DNA from: Streptococcus sanguinis
GTDB lineage: Bacteria; Bacillota; Bacilli; Lactobacillales; Streptococcaceae
Assembly: GCA_013378335.1 (NCBI GenBank)
Contig: CP040556.1
Location: 1,054,001 to 1,118,000 of the forward strand
Reading direction: 5' to 3'
DNA length: 64,000 nt
Below are positions 36,498 to 45,640 of this stretch, piece by piece. The notes under the pieces were generated by a model. It was not told where the DNA came from and searched no databases. It was given only the letters and a program-made list of their open reading frames with translations. Position 1 is the first letter of the stretch. Each line of letters opens with the position of its first letter. The translations under genes were made by a program, and so were the position numbers.

Positions 36498-36820
36498 TGT
36501 GGGCGATGTTAATCTGCTGCGGCGCTGGTTCTCTTGTGCGTTATGTTTTCTCCAAGGTCAATAGCAGAGCATCTCTGCCGATTGGAACTTTATTAGCAAA
36601 TTTGCTAGGTGCTTTTTTCATTGGATATTTTTATAATCATATAGAAGACAAGCAGTTTTATGTGATTTTGGCAACAGGATTCTGTGGTGGTTTGACGACG
36701 TTTTCCACTTTGAATGCTGAGCTGGCCGGTCTCTTTTCGGAGCGAAAGAAATTTCTTCTCTACTTGGCTTTGACTTATATCCTCGGATTTTTAGCGATTC
36801 TTTTGGGAATTTTCATTTAA
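36494..36820 (+). CDS. crcB2: Fluoride channel subunit CrcB/Fluc 2
   Basis: 108 residues from ATG 36494, which overlaps the crcB1 stop by four bases. Motifs GAGSLVRYVF, PIGTLLANLLGAFFIG and GFCGGLTTFSTLN are intact. Paired fluc genes encode heterodimeric channels. Upstream in-frame codons to 36314 belong to the crcB1 region and are not used. Confidence 0.92.
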   Translation: MMWAMLICCGAGSLVRYVFSKVNSRASLPIGTLLANLLGAFFIGYFYNHIEDKQFYVILATGFCGGLTTFSTLNAELAGLFSERKKFLLYLALTYILGFLAILLGIFI

Positions 36821-36842
36821 ACATCTTTACATTTTTAGAAAT

Positions 36843-36938
36843 TTTGATATAATATAGTTTGTGCCTAATGGAAGCACAAAAAACGGCTAATCCGCTGCGG
36901 TCATGAACCTTAAGATTAGTAAGATAGGAGTAGAAAAA
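36843..36938 (+). promoter_or_regulatory. rplS promoter and L19-leader-like 5' UTR
   Basis: A GATATAATA -10 near 36848 is followed by a leader with GTGCCTAATGGAAGCAC and further complementary segments before AGGAG and the ATG. Firmicute rplS genes carry an autoregulatory L19 leader; size and hairpin fit, but I could not test the covariance model. Confidence 0.5.
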
Positions 36939-37286
36939 ATGAATCCATTAATCCAAAGTTTGACTGAAGGTCAACTTCGTACTGACATCCCTGCATTCCG
37001 TCCTGGTGACACTGTCCGCGTTCACGCGAAAGTTGTCGAAGGAAGTCGTGAACGTATCCAGATCTTTGAAGGTGTGGTTATCGCTCGTAAAGGTGCTGGT
37101 ATCTCAGAAACTTACACCGTTCGTAAGATCTCTAACGGTATCGGTGTTGAACGTACTTTCCCAATCCACACTCCACGTGTTGACAAGATTGAAGTCGTTC
37201 GTTACGGTAAAGTCCGTCGTGCTAAATTGTACTACCTTCGTGCATTGCAAGGTAAGGCAGCGCGTATCAAAGAAATTCGCCGTTAA
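36939..37286 (+). CDS. rplS: 50S ribosomal protein bL19
   Basis: 115 residues: [20 protein letters not shown] start, [20 protein letters not shown] and [18 protein letters not shown] end. It sits at the 30S/50S interface. ATG 36939 follows AGGAG; the earlier in-frame ATG at 36903 lies in the leader. Confidence 0.96.
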   Translation: MNPLIQSLTEGQLRTDIPAFRPGDTVRVHAKVVEGSRERIQIFEGVVIARKGAGISETYTVRKISNGIGVERTFPIHTPRVDKIEVVRYGKVRRAKLYYLRALQGKAARIKEIRR

Positions 37287-37295
37287 TCTCAGAAA

Positions 37296-37320
37296 GACTC
37301 TGTCGTTGGGCAGAGTTTTT
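37296..37320 (+). terminator. rplS terminator
   Basis: ACTCTG/CAGAGT stem with T5 just before the tRNA gene. Confidence 0.8.
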
Positions 37321-37326
37321 CTCTAA

Positions 37327-37398
37327 GTCCCCTTAGTTCAATGGATATAACAACTCCCTCCTAAGGAGTAGTTGCTGGTTCGATTCCGGCAGGGGACA
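37327..37398 (+). tRNA. tRNA-Arg (anticodon CCT)
   Basis: Acceptor GTCCCCT pairs with AGGGGAC. The anticodon stem ACTCC/GGAGT encloses loop CTCCTAA with anticodon CCT, reading AGG. The T-arm GCTGG-TTCGATT-CCGGC is perfect, discriminator is A, CCA is not encoded. 72 nt. Confidence 0.95.
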
Positions 37399-37402
37399 TT
37401 TT

Positions 37403-37425
37403 AAAAGCCTGTCTAAGGCTTTTTT
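37403..37425 (+). terminator. tRNA-Arg terminator
   Basis: AAAAGCCT/AGGCTTTTTT hairpin directly behind the tRNA. Confidence 0.85.
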
Positions 37426-37448
37426 CAATACTCTCAGGAGGAAAAGAG

Positions 37449-38165
37449 ATAGTTTTTTGCTTTATTGGTGGTCTGGGATGCAATCTTTATTATCCGCAAG
37501 ACTTTTTCACTGCTTTAGGTCTTCCATTTCTATATCTGGATTTATATGGCCAAGAAATTCGCCGACCGATTGAGCTGGAGCAGTGGTTTGCTCGGCAAGT
37601 TGATTTGAACGAAGATGTGACCCTGCTTGCCCATTCCATTGGGGCTGATTTTGCAGTTTATTTGGCTTCTGTCTTTCCTTCTGTTAAGAAGTTAATTCTA
37701 CTGGATGGTGGCTACTTAAACCTAGACAAAATCTGTAATCTGGAAGAAGAGATGGGAGATGCTCTTGCCTATTTGGAGCAGACTTCCTATAGCAGTATTG
37801 AGGAAGCTATTTCCTTGGAGCACGATGAAGCAAGATATTGGTCGGAGAATTGCGCTAAAGCTGTCAAAACTAATCTAATCTTTGATGAGAAGACCCAGGT
37901 CTGGAAGCTGCGAATTTCTCAGCAAATAGTGACAAACTTGCTGACATTGAGACGACTTGTCTACGGCTGTTTATCTAAGCTCAGTGACCGTCAAATCTAT
38001 TTATTTATTCCTCAGCAAGGTGAATCTGATCCGAATTGGAAAGTTCAGGCATTGAAGGAATTACCTGATTATGTTCAGTTAATGGAAGTTGAAGATTGCG
38101 GACACAATATCTATGGAGACAATCCTTTGGGGCTGGCTAAGATGGTAAGGTCTGTTTTAGATTGA
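37449..38165 (+). CDS. Alpha/beta-hydrolase-like protein with ATA start
   Basis: An open frame of 238 codons begins at ATA 37449, eight bases behind a perfect AGGAGG. The product opens IVFCFIGGLGCNLYYPQDFF and carries the nucleophile elbow HSIGAD (about residue 61), then LILLDGGYLN and a late CGHNIYGDNP His. The fold is an alpha/beta hydrolase; the substrate is unknown. No ATG exists near the ribosome site; the first in-frame TTG (37605) would remove the core strands. Either AUA is used poorly or ATG was lost. Confidence 0.7.
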   Translation: MVFCFIGGLGCNLYYPQDFFTALGLPFLYLDLYGQEIRRPIELEQWFARQVDLNEDVTLLAHSIGADFAVYLASVFPSVKKLILLDGGYLNLDKICNLEEEMGDALAYLEQTSYSSIEEAISLEHDEARYWSENCAKAVKTNLIFDEKTQVWKLRISQQIVTNLLTLRRLVYGCLSKLSDRQIYLFIPQQGESDPNWKVQALKELPDYVQLMEVEDCGHNIYGDNPLGLAKMVRSVLD

Positions 38166-38232
38166 GAGTTAGAATACTCTTTTTCATTTAAAACGATAAT
38201 TAATGACTTTAAAGAATGAAATATTGCATTTG

Positions 38233-38396
38233 AAAAGAGTCTGGGACAAAAAGATTTCAATTTTTAAAAATCTTAATTATTAGGCCCTTCAGATCTATAA
38301 TTAAATGCGAAAAACGAACAAAGCAGAATTCTGATTACCAGAAAACTAGTTTTGTTCGCTTTTTATATTTGAGGTTGGACTTTTGTCCCAAACTCT
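38233..38396. repeat. MITE-like intergenic repeat, copy B
   Basis: Same element as 35564-35730 in the same orientation with about 95% identity, with inverted ends AGAGTCTGGGACAAAAAG and CTTTTGTCCCAAACTCTT. Lies between the hydrolase gene and the broken lipoprotein gene. Confidence 0.8.
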
Positions 38397-38743
38397 TGTT
38401 CTCTATTTCCCAAAGCAAAGTTAGTTAGGGATGCTTCATTTTTACTCTAGTTGTTTGATGATTTGGCTTTTTCTATAATCGCGTCAATATCGGCAGTGCC
38501 AGAAACTCCAAATTTTGCATAAACGTCATTAACTGGACCAGGATCAACATCAATGCTATTGATATTTCTACCTTCTGATGTGATAGACATATATTGTCCA
38601 TCAGTTCTAATCATTACCCAAAGGCCTTGCGAAGCGAATAGATAGCCATCATCTTTCTTCACGACTTTACCGATTTCAGGAAAAGTGATAAAAGCACTGA
38701 AAAGGCAACACTTTTCTATACAAAATTTATAAAGTGTTTTTTG

Positions 38744-39523
38744 TTAAGTGCTGATTCGCTTAGCGATTGGGGTTTGATAGTTAAGACTGCTGTGAATGCG
38801 ATGATGATTCCACCAGTAAACGTAGTCCTTTGTTTTAAGGGTTAGTTCTTTCAGCGAATGGAAGGTTTCTTGGTTGACAAACTCGAGTTTGAAGGCACGG
38901 TAAGTACTCTCAGAAACGGCGTTGTCATAGGGACAAGCTGCTTGACTTAGAGACCGAGCGATGCCAAATGCCTCTAGCATCTCATCAATCAGCTGGTTAT
39001 CAAACTCCTTACCACGGTCAGAATGGAACAGCTTGACTTTGGTAAGCGCGTAAGGAATGCTTTGAATGGCTTGTTTGACGAGCTCTGCAGTCTTATGCCA
39101 CCCAACTGACAGACCAATAATTTCACGGTTGAAGAGGTCAATGATCAAACAAACATAAGCCCAACGATTTCCAACACGGACGTAGGTCAAATCTGTTACA
39201 ATTGCTTCAAGTGGCTTTTCTTGGTCAAATTGTCGAGCCAATAGGTTTGGAATAGGTGCTTCATTTTTCCCTTTAGAATTCGATTTGAAGGCAGCCTTCT
39301 GGTAGACGGATACGAGATTCAATCGCTTCATGATGCGACGAATCCGCCGACGAGACAAGATAATCCCTTCGTTTTCCAGACATTTCTTGAGTTTTCTAGC
39401 ACCATATCTAGACTTGCTCTCACGGAAAATGGTTTTAATCATTTCTTCAAGCTCTGCCTCAGACTTTGGTTCTATGGCTTTGTAGTAATAGCTAGCACGA
39501 GGGATGTTCAAGCAATGACACAT
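38744..39523 (-). CDS. IS3-family OrfB, copy 2
   Basis: 259 residues, four substitutions relative to copy 1 (for example MCHCL for MCRCL and NQETF for NRETF). The DDE residues are kept. Upstream frame to the AAAAAGGG slip site is open, so a programmed -1 shift can give full OrfAB. Confidence 0.93.
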   Translation of the reverse strand: MCHCLNIPRASYYYKAIEPKSEAELEEMIKTIFRESKSRYGARKLKKCLENEGIILSRRRIRRIMKRLNLVSVYQKAAFKSNSKGKNEAPIPNLLARQFDQEKPLEAIVTDLTYVRVGNRWAYVCLIIDLFNREIIGLSVGWHKTAELVKQAIQSIPYALTKVKLFHSDRGKEFDNQLIDEMLEAFGIARSLSQAACPYDNAVSESTYRAFKLEFVNQETFHSLKELTLKTKDYVYWWNHHRIHSSLNYQTPIAKRIST

Positions 39524-39558
39524 GGCTGAAATGCAATATTTATCCTTATTAGCAGTGA

Positions 39559-39849
39559 TTACTTCCCTTTTTGTGCCATAATCACTGCCGCTTGCTTTAA
39601 GATATCTAATTGCATTTCAAGCTCTTTATTTTGCTTCCTAAGAGCAATGAGCTCACGTTGTTCATCAGTGAGATTATCAACAGACTTAAAGGAACCAGTC
39701 GTTCTTGCCTGTTTGACCCACTTATCAAAGGTAGAGGGTGTTAAATCATATTCTTTGATAAGCTCACTTCGTTTCATACCAGCATTATGAAGATCAACGA
39801 TTTGTTGTTTGAAGTCATCTGTGAAGTGACGGCGAGTTTTTCTAGACAT
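39559..39849 (-). CDS. IS3-family OrfA, copy 2
   Basis: 96 residues identical to OrfA of copy 1: helix-turn-helix DNA-binding domain plus Leu-rich tail. Expressed from GAGGAG near the IS end. Confidence 0.93.
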   Translation of the reverse strand: MSRKTRRHFTDDFKQQIVDLHNAGMKRSELIKEYDLTPSTFDKWVKQARTTGSFKSVDNLTDEQRELIALRKQNKELEMQLDILKQAAVIMAQKGK

Positions 39850-40343
39850 ATTGTTCTCCTCTTTTCTTTAGTGTAGAACACTTTATAAAATCTGTCTAGT
39901 TTAGTGTAACCGATTCACACCTTCGGAAGTAATAGAAACTTCCTTGCCATCTACTATAGTAGAGCTTGAGCTGCTGTTAGTGCTTGGAATGCTGCTAGAG
40001 TCAGAAGATGAACTGGATGACGAAGAGCTATCAGATTTACTAGATGATTTAGAACTGACCTTACTGCTAGAGGATGATTTTTTGGAAGTTTTAGCCTTAT
40101 CACTTGATTGAGCTGGCTTCTTTGATTGAGATTGGGCACAAGCAGCCAAACTTAATAGACTAGCTGCTAGTAAGAATACTTGAAAGTTTTTTTTATGGAG
40201 AATCTCCTTTTTGATATGATAGAATTATTTTATATGAATTTGAAGATTTTAGCAATAGTTTTATTAGAGGGCAGTGGAACTTGATAGAACTAAGGAAAGT
40301 AGAACAAATGTAAGTTTGGAAATGACAGGTATTTATTGTTTCT

Positions 40344-41717
40344 CTATTTCCCCAAGCAAAATTGACTGAAGAGTTGGGTGATGAGTTCGTCTGGTGCCGC
40401 ATCGCCGGTGATTTCGCCGAGGATTTCCCAGGTTCGGGTCATATCGACTTGGAGAAGATCTACCGGCATACCCATTTCCAAGCCTTGGTTGACGGCTTGC
40501 AGACTTTCCAGGGCTTTTTCAATCAAGGAGATATGACGGGCGTTGGACAGGTAGGTGGCATCTTGCTCAACGATACCAGCATTTTCAAAGAAGAGCTGAT
40601 TGATGCCTTCTTCAATTTTATCGATATTTTGATTGTGAAGGACAGAAATCTTGATGACATCAGTTGGCAGCTGATCCAGCTCAATCTTTTCTTCAAGGTC
40701 AGTCTTGTTAAGCAGGACGATGCGATTGCTGTCTTGGCTGATTTCAAGCAATTGTCTGTCCTGGTCTGTCAGGGGCTCGCTGGCATTGAGAACCAAGAGA
40801 ACCAAGTCAGCTTCCTGCAGGGCTTTTTTAGAGCGCTCAACTCCAATCTGCTCTACAAGGTCATCGGTTTCTCGAATTCCTGCAGTATCGATGAGCTTGA
40901 GCGGCACGCCCTTGATATTAACATACTCCTCGATCACATCACGAGTCGTCCCCTCAATATCGGTCACAATGGCCTTGTCCTCGCGCAGGAGATTGTTGAG
41001 CAGGCTGGACTTGCCAACATTAGGCCGTCCGATGATAGCAGTGGAAATACCTTCACGTAAAATTTTTCCTCGTCGTGCAGTATTGAGGAGATTACTCAGC
41101 AGAGTCTCGAACTCAGCTGTTTTTTCTCGCATCAGCTGGGTCGTCATCTCTTCCACGTCGTCGTACTCAGGATAGTCGATATTGACCTCCACCTGCGCCA
41201 GTGTGTTGAGGATTTCCTGACGGGTATTGTTGATAAGGTTGGAGAGAGAACCATCCAGCTGCTTGACAGCATTGTTCATAGCTTTATCAGTTTTGGCGCG
41301 GATGATGTCCATAACAGCCTCAGCCTGAGTCAAATCTACGCGCCCATTGAGAAAGGCCCGCTTGGTAAACTCACCAGGCTCAGCCATTCTAGCGCCCTCG
41401 CGGATAGCTAGCTGTAGGATTTCATTCGTGACCGCAATTCCACCGTGGGTATTTATCTCGATGATATCCTCGCGCGTGAAGGTCTTGGGAGAGCGCATGG
41501 CACCAAGCATGACCTCGTCTAGAATTTCCTGATTTTGTGGGTCAACGATATGGCCGTAGTTGAGCGTGTGGCTTTCTACTTCGCTCAGATTTTTCCCTTT
41601 GAAGATTTTTTGGGCAATAGCAAAGCTGTCAGTCCCGCTTAGTCTGACGATGCCAATGGCCCCTTCGCCAAGAGGCGTAGAAATGGCAGCGATGGTATCA
41701 AATTCTCTGGTAATCAT
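40344..41717 (-). CDS. mnmE: tRNA modification GTPase MnmE
   Basis: 457 residues from ATG 41717 (AAGGA upstream): N-terminal folate-binding domain ([20 protein letters not shown]), G domain with [28 protein letters not shown] and NKTD, and C-terminal FCLGK with the catalytic-site Cys. With MnmG it makes cmnm5U34 in tRNA. Full length, isolated gene. Confidence 0.96.
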   Translation of the reverse strand: MITREFDTIAAISTPLGEGAIGIVRLSGTDSFAIAQKIFKGKNLSEVESHTLNYGHIVDPQNQEILDEVMLGAMRSPKTFTREDIIEINTHGGIAVTNEILQLAIREGARMAEPGEFTKRAFLNGRVDLTQAEAVMDIIRAKTDKAMNNAVKQLDGSLSNLINNTRQEILNTLAQVEVNIDYPEYDDVEEMTTQLMREKTAEFETLLSNLLNTARRGKILREGISTAIIGRPNVGKSSLLNNLLREDKAIVTDIEGTTRDVIEEYVNIKGVPLKLIDTAGIRETDDLVEQIGVERSKKALQEADLVLLVLNASEPLTDQDRQLLEISQDSNRIVLLNKTDLEEKIELDQLPTDVIKISVLHNQNIDKIEEGINQLFFENAGIVEQDATYLSNARHISLIEKALESLQAVNQGLEMGMPVDLLQVDMTRTWEILGEITGDAAPDELITQLFSQFCLGK

Positions 41718-41828
41718 ACTGTATTTTTCCTTGTGTTTTAAAATCAATTACCCTAATTGTAACGCAAAAATCAAGGAGGAGCAAGGCTTTCGATTATCAA
41801 GCGGGAGGAATGAAATTTAGGTATGGCA

Positions 41829-41867
41829 AAGAAAACACTTTCATAACAGGGGGAATCATGATATAAT
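41829..41867 (+). promoter_or_regulatory. rpiA operon promoter with cre-like site
   Basis: GAAAACACTTTCAT at 41831-41844 resembles a CcpA cre site (consensus has CG in place of CA). TATAAT follows at 41862-41867. CcpA control of pentose/nucleoside use is plausible. Confidence 0.5.
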
Positions 41868-41894
41868 AAAAGTAGTGTGATTTGAGGAGGTGCT

Positions 41895-42572
41895 ATGGAA
41901 AATCTAAAAAAACTGGCAGGTATCAAGGCTGCTGAATTTGTCCAAAACGGGATGATTGTCGGTCTCGGGACGGGTTCAACTGCCTACTATTTTGTCGAGG
42001 AGATTGGACGGCGTGTCAAGGAGGAAGGACTGCAGATAACAGCTGTCACGACTTCCAGTGTCACTAGCAAACAGGCGGAAGGATTAGGTATTCCGCTCAA
42101 ATCCATTGATGAAGTTGACTTTGTTGATGTGACAGTTGATGGAGCTGATGAGGTAGATTCAGCCTTTAACGGTATCAAGGGCGGTGGCGGCGCACTTCTC
42201 ATGGAGAAAGTCGTAGCGGTGCCTACCAAGCACTATATCTGGGTAGTCGATGAAAGCAAGATGGTAGACAAGCTAGGTGCCTTCAAGCTGCCAGTAGAAG
42301 TTGTTCAGTATGGTGCTGAGCAGCTCTTTCGTCGCTTTGAGCGTGCGGGCTATAAGCCTGCCTTTCGTGAGAAAGATGGCCAACGCTTTGTTACAGACAT
42401 GCAGAATTTCATTATCGACTTAGATTTAGGTGTGATTGAAAATCCAGTCGAGTTTGCGCAAGAACTAGATCATGTAGTGGGCGTAGTGGAGCATGGACTG
42501 TTTAATCAAATGGTAGACAAGGTCATTGTTGCTGGAAAATCAGGTCTTCAAGTTTTAGAGGCCAATAAATAG
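41895..42572 (+). CDS. rpiA: Ribose-5-phosphate isomerase A
   Basis: 225 residues: [17 protein letters not shown] (phosphate loop), [23 protein letters not shown] and the active Glu/Lys. Interconverts ribose-5-P and ribulose-5-P. GAGGAGG before ATG. First gene of rpiA-deoB-punA, linking ribose-5-P from nucleosides to the pentose phosphate route. Confidence 0.95.
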   Translation: MENLKKLAGIKAAEFVQNGMIVGLGTGSTAYYFVEEIGRRVKEEGLQITAVTTSSVTSKQAEGLGIPLKSIDEVDFVDVTVDGADEVDSAFNGIKGGGGALLMEKVVAVPTKHYIWVVDESKMVDKLGAFKLPVEVVQYGAEQLFRRFERAGYKPAFREKDGQRFVTDMQNFIIDLDLGVIENPVEFAQELDHVVGVVEHGLFNQMVDKVIVAGKSGLQVLEANK

Positions 42573-42585
42573 AAAGAGGTATTTT

Positions 42586-43797
42586 ATGCCAAAATTTAAT
42601 CGTATTCACTTGGTAGTCATGGACTCAGTTGGTATCGGTGCTGCACCAGATGCTAATAACTTTGTCAATGCAGGAGTACCAGATGGTGCTTCAGATACTC
42701 TAGGACATATTTCCAAAACGGTAGGGCTGAATGTACCAAACATGGCTAAGATTGGTCTGGGAAATATCGAGCGTCCTGTTCCTTTGAAGACAGTTCCTCA
42801 AGAAGAAAATCCTAGCGGCTACTATACCAAACTGGAAGAAGTATCTCTTGGAAAAGACACGATGACAGGGCACTGGGAAATCATGGGTCTCAATATTACT
42901 GAGCCTTTTGATACTTTCTGGAATGGCTTCCCAGAAGAAATCCTGACTCAGATTGAAGAGTTTTCTGGTCGCAAGGTCATTCGCGAGGCTAACAAACCAT
43001 ACTCTGGTACAGCAGTTATTGATGACTTTGGTCCTCGTCAGATGGAAACAGGCGAGCTGATTATCTACACCTCTGCTGACCCAGTATTGCAAATTGCAGC
43101 ACACGAAGAAGTGATTCCTTTGGAAGAACTCTATCGCATCTGTGAATTCGCCCGCTCTATTACCTTGGAACGGCCTGCGCTTCTGGGACGTATTATCGCT
43201 CGTCCTTATGTAGGTGAGCCTGGCAACTTCACTCGTACAGCCAACCGTCACGACTATGCCGTTTCTCCGTTTAATCCAACTGTACTTGATAAGCTCAATG
43301 AAGCTGGAATTGATACTTATTCTGTTGGTAAGATTAATGACATCTTCAATGGCGCTGGAATTAACCATGACATGGGACACAATAAGTCTAACAATCATGG
43401 TGTAGATACTTTGGTCAAAGCTCTCAAAGACGAGAATTTCAAAGAAGGTTTCTCATTTACCAACCTAGTAGACTTTGATGCTCTTTATGGTCACCGCCGT
43501 GATCCACATGGCTACCGTGACTGCCTAGAAGAGTTTGATGCACGCATCCCAGAAATCATTGAAAACATGCGTGAAGATGATCTGCTCATGATTACTGCTG
43601 ACCATGGTAATGACCCGACCTATGCTGGAACTGACCACACTCGTGAGTACATTCCGCTCTTGGTCTTCGGAAAATCGCTGAGCGGTCATGGTCACATTCC
43701 TGTTGGACACTTTGCGGATATCTCAGCTACCGTTGCTGAAAACTTCGGAGTGGACAAGGCGATGATTGGTGAAAGCTTCTTGGACAAATTGGTATAA
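42586..43797 (+). CDS. deoB: Phosphopentomutase
   Basis: 403 residues, alkaline-phosphatase-like metal enzyme: [14 protein letters not shown] with the first metal Asp, [13 protein letters not shown] with the phospho-Thr, and [18 protein letters not shown]. Converts (deoxy)ribose-1-P to 5-P. 13 bases after rpiA. Confidence 0.96.
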   Translation: MPKFNRIHLVVMDSVGIGAAPDANNFVNAGVPDGASDTLGHISKTVGLNVPNMAKIGLGNIERPVPLKTVPQEENPSGYYTKLEEVSLGKDTMTGHWEIMGLNITEPFDTFWNGFPEEILTQIEEFSGRKVIREANKPYSGTAVIDDFGPRQMETGELIIYTSADPVLQIAAHEEVIPLEELYRICEFARSITLERPALLGRIIARPYVGEPGNFTRTANRHDYAVSPFNPTVLDKLNEAGIDTYSVGKINDIFNGAGINHDMGHNKSNNHGVDTLVKALKDENFKEGFSFTNLVDFDALYGHRRDPHGYRDCLEEFDARIPEIIENMREDDLLMITADHGNDPTYAGTDHTREYIPLLVFGKSLSGHGHIPVGHFADISATVAENFGVDKAMIGESFLDKLV

Positions 43798-43826
43798 GCA
43801 TAATAAGAGAGTGAGGAAAATGTTTT

Positions 43827-44639
43827 ATGACAAGCTTATCAGAAAAAATCAAAGCAACAGCAGCCTTCTTAAAAGAAAAAGGGATGACAGAGCCTGAATT
43901 TGGTCTGATCTTGGGATCTGGTTTGGGAGAATTGGCTGAAGAGATCGAAAATACCGTTAGTCTTGACTATGCGGATATTCCAAACTGGGGTCGCTCAACT
44001 GTTGTTGGTCACGCTGGTAAATTAGTCTATGGAGACTTGGCAGGACGTAAAGTCTTGGCACTGCAAGGCCGCTTCCACTTCTATGAAGGAAATCCTTTAG
44101 AAATCGTTACTTTCCCAGTGCGTGTGATGAAGGCTCTTGGTGCGACAGGTGTTATTGTGACAAATGCAGCTGGTGGTATCGGCTATGGCCCTGGTACGCT
44201 TATGGCGATCACTGACCATATCAATATGACTGGCCAAAATCCTTTGATTGGTGAAAACTTGGATGAATTTGGTCCACGTTTCCCTGATATGTCTAAATCT
44301 TACACTCCAGAATATCGTGCAACTGCTCATCAAGTCGCTGATAAGCTTGGCATTAAGCTTGATGACGGTGTCTATATTGGTGTTACCGGTCCGACTTACG
44401 AAACGCCTGCAGAAATCCGTGCTTATAAGACGCTCGGAGCAGATGCAGTCGGCATGTCTACTGTTCCTGAAGTGATTGTAGCAGCACATTCTGGTTTGAA
44501 AGTCCTTGGCATATCATGCATTACAAACTTTGCTGCTGGGTTCCAAGAAGAGCTTAATCATGAGGAAGTGGTTGAAGTAACAGAACGTGTCAAAGGTGAT
44601 TTTAAACGACTGCTTAAAGAAACACTTGCTGAATTGTAA
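43827..44639 (+). CDS. punA: Purine nucleoside phosphorylase (trimeric type)
   Basis: 270 residues with the type-I PNP motifs: LGSGLGELAEEIEN, GHAGKLVYG, LQGRFHFYEG, VTNAAGGIGYGPG and GMSTVPEVIVA. Splits inosine and guanosine with phosphate. In the nucleoside operon with deoB. Confidence 0.94.
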   Translation: MTSLSEKIKATAAFLKEKGMTEPEFGLILGSGLGELAEEIENTVSLDYADIPNWGRSTVVGHAGKLVYGDLAGRKVLALQGRFHFYEGNPLEIVTFPVRVMKALGATGVIVTNAAGGIGYGPGTLMAITDHINMTGQNPLIGENLDEFGPRFPDMSKSYTPEYRATAHQVADKLGIKLDDGVYIGVTGPTYETPAEIRAYKTLGADAVGMSTVPEVIVAAHSGLKVLGISCITNFAAGFQEELNHEEVVEVTERVKGDFKRLLKETLAEL

Positions 44640-44926
44640 AAAAATGTTGAAAGGCGGAGTGTCTGGGTTTGTAATTGAATCCAAAACAGCTTTTCTATCT
44701 ATGCTGATAAAATCATTAAACTAGAGAAAGGTAGAGTGAGTTGTTCAGATTTGAACACGAGAGGAAAACTATCTTTCAAATAAACACAGAAAGGAAGGGC
44801 GTCTGAGTCTGAATTGAACTCGGGCTAGAGGCGGTGCAAAAAAGATAAATCTACCTAGATGCAGTCGCATCTTCGTTCGATTTCCTATTTTTGCTTTGCC
44901 TCTTTTAAGCCCTTAGTATCATAACT
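44640..44926 (+). other. punA-deoD spacer with a large hairpin
   Basis: 287 bases without a gene. Two partly similar blocks (GAAAGGCGGAGTGTCTGGGT near 44650 and GAAAGGAAGGGCGTCTGAGT near 44790) suggest an old duplication. At 44827-44913 AGAGGCGG-TGCAAAAA faces TTTTTGC-TTTGCCTCT with a smaller hairpin inside, ending in TTTT: a terminator-like or processing structure before deoD. Confidence 0.5.
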
Positions 44927-45640
44927 ATGTCTATTCATATTTCTGCTAAGCCAGGTGAAATTGCTGATAAAATCCTTCTTCCTGGTGATCCGCTTCGGGC
45001 CAAATTTATTGCGGAGAATTTCCTAGAAGATGCTGTTTGTTTCAATGAAGTCCGTAATATGTTCGGCTACACAGGTACTTACAAAGGCGAGCGTGTTTCT
45101 GTTATGGGGACAGGGATGGGAATGCCCTCAATCTCTATCTACGCGCGTGAGCTGATTGTTGATTACGGTGTGAAAAAGCTGATACGTGTCGGAACAGCTG
45201 GCTCGTTAAATGCTGATGTCCATGTCCGTGAATTAGTACTGGCGCAAGCAGCTGCAACTAACTCCAATATCATCCGCAATGACTGGCCACAGTATGATTT
45301 CCCACAAATCGCTAGCTTTGATTTACTAGATAAGGCCTATCATATCGCTAAAGATCTCGGTATGACGACGCACGTTGGAAACGTCTTGTCGTCTGATGTC
45401 TTTTACTCAAACTACTTTGAAAAGAATATTGAGCTTGGTAAATGGGGAGTTAAAGCTGTTGAAATGGAAGCTGCGGCACTTTATTATCTGGCTGCTCAGC
45501 ACCATGTAGATGCTCTTGCGATTATGACCATTTCTGACAGCTTGGTCAATCCTGAAGAGGATACGACAGCAGAAGAACGCCAAAATACCTTTACCGATAT
45601 GATGAAGGTTGGTTTGGAAACCTTGATTGCAGAAGCATGA
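44927..45640 (+). CDS. deoD: Purine nucleoside phosphorylase DeoD-type (hexameric)
   Basis: 237 residues: [53 protein letters not shown] and SDSLV, all DeoD signatures including the catalytic Asp. Acts on adenosine, inosine and guanosine. The ATG overlaps no ribosome site as clear as others; the start is set by homology. Overlaps the next gene by four bases. Confidence 0.94.
   Translation: MSIHISAKPGEIADKILLPGDPLRAKFIAENFLEDAVCFNEVRNMFGYTGTYKGERVSVMGTGMGMPSISIYARELIVDYGVKKLIRVGTAGSLNADVHVRELVLAQAAATNSNIIRNDWPQYDFPQIASFDLLDKAYHIAKDLGMTTHVGNVLSSDVFYSNYFEKNIELGKWGVKAVEMEAAALYYLAAQHHVDALAIMTISDSLVNPEEDTTAEERQNTFTDMMKVGLETLIAEA

Larger units (their letters stand above)
38698..39917 (-). mobile_element. 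IS3-family element, copy 2 (1220 bp)
   Basis: Same length and ends as copy 1 but inverse orientation. Flanked by CAC on both sides, a 3-bp target duplication typical of IS3. Its OrfA-to-OrfB frame is open (TCA where copy 1 has TAA), so OrfAB transposase can be made. It interrupts a lipoprotein gene. Confidence 0.93.
38447..40197 (-). pseudogene. Ser-rich lipoprotein gene broken by IS3 copy 2
   Basis: The N-terminal part (minus strand, 40197 to 39918) has AGGAG, then a frame KKNFQVFLLAASLLSLAAC with a lipobox, followed by a Lys/Ser-rich linker and TIVDGKEVSITSEGV. The C-terminal part (38697 to 38447) reads FITFPEIGKVVKKDDGYLF, then a small domain ending AIIEKAKSSNN. The IS (38698-39917) separates them and the two frames do not match after removing it. 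The start codon is also missing: CAT stands where ATG is expected. Two or more lesions, so clearly a pseudogene. Confidence 0.8.

Noticed and set aside
36800..36940. Fluoride riboswitch for the crcB pair
   Set aside because: The structured leader lies after the crcB genes and belongs to rplS; nothing riboswitch-like precedes 36123.
16397..39917. The 21-kb segment as already inverted by recombination between the IS copies
   Set aside because: Copy 2 has matching CAC on both sides, which recombination between copies would have separated.
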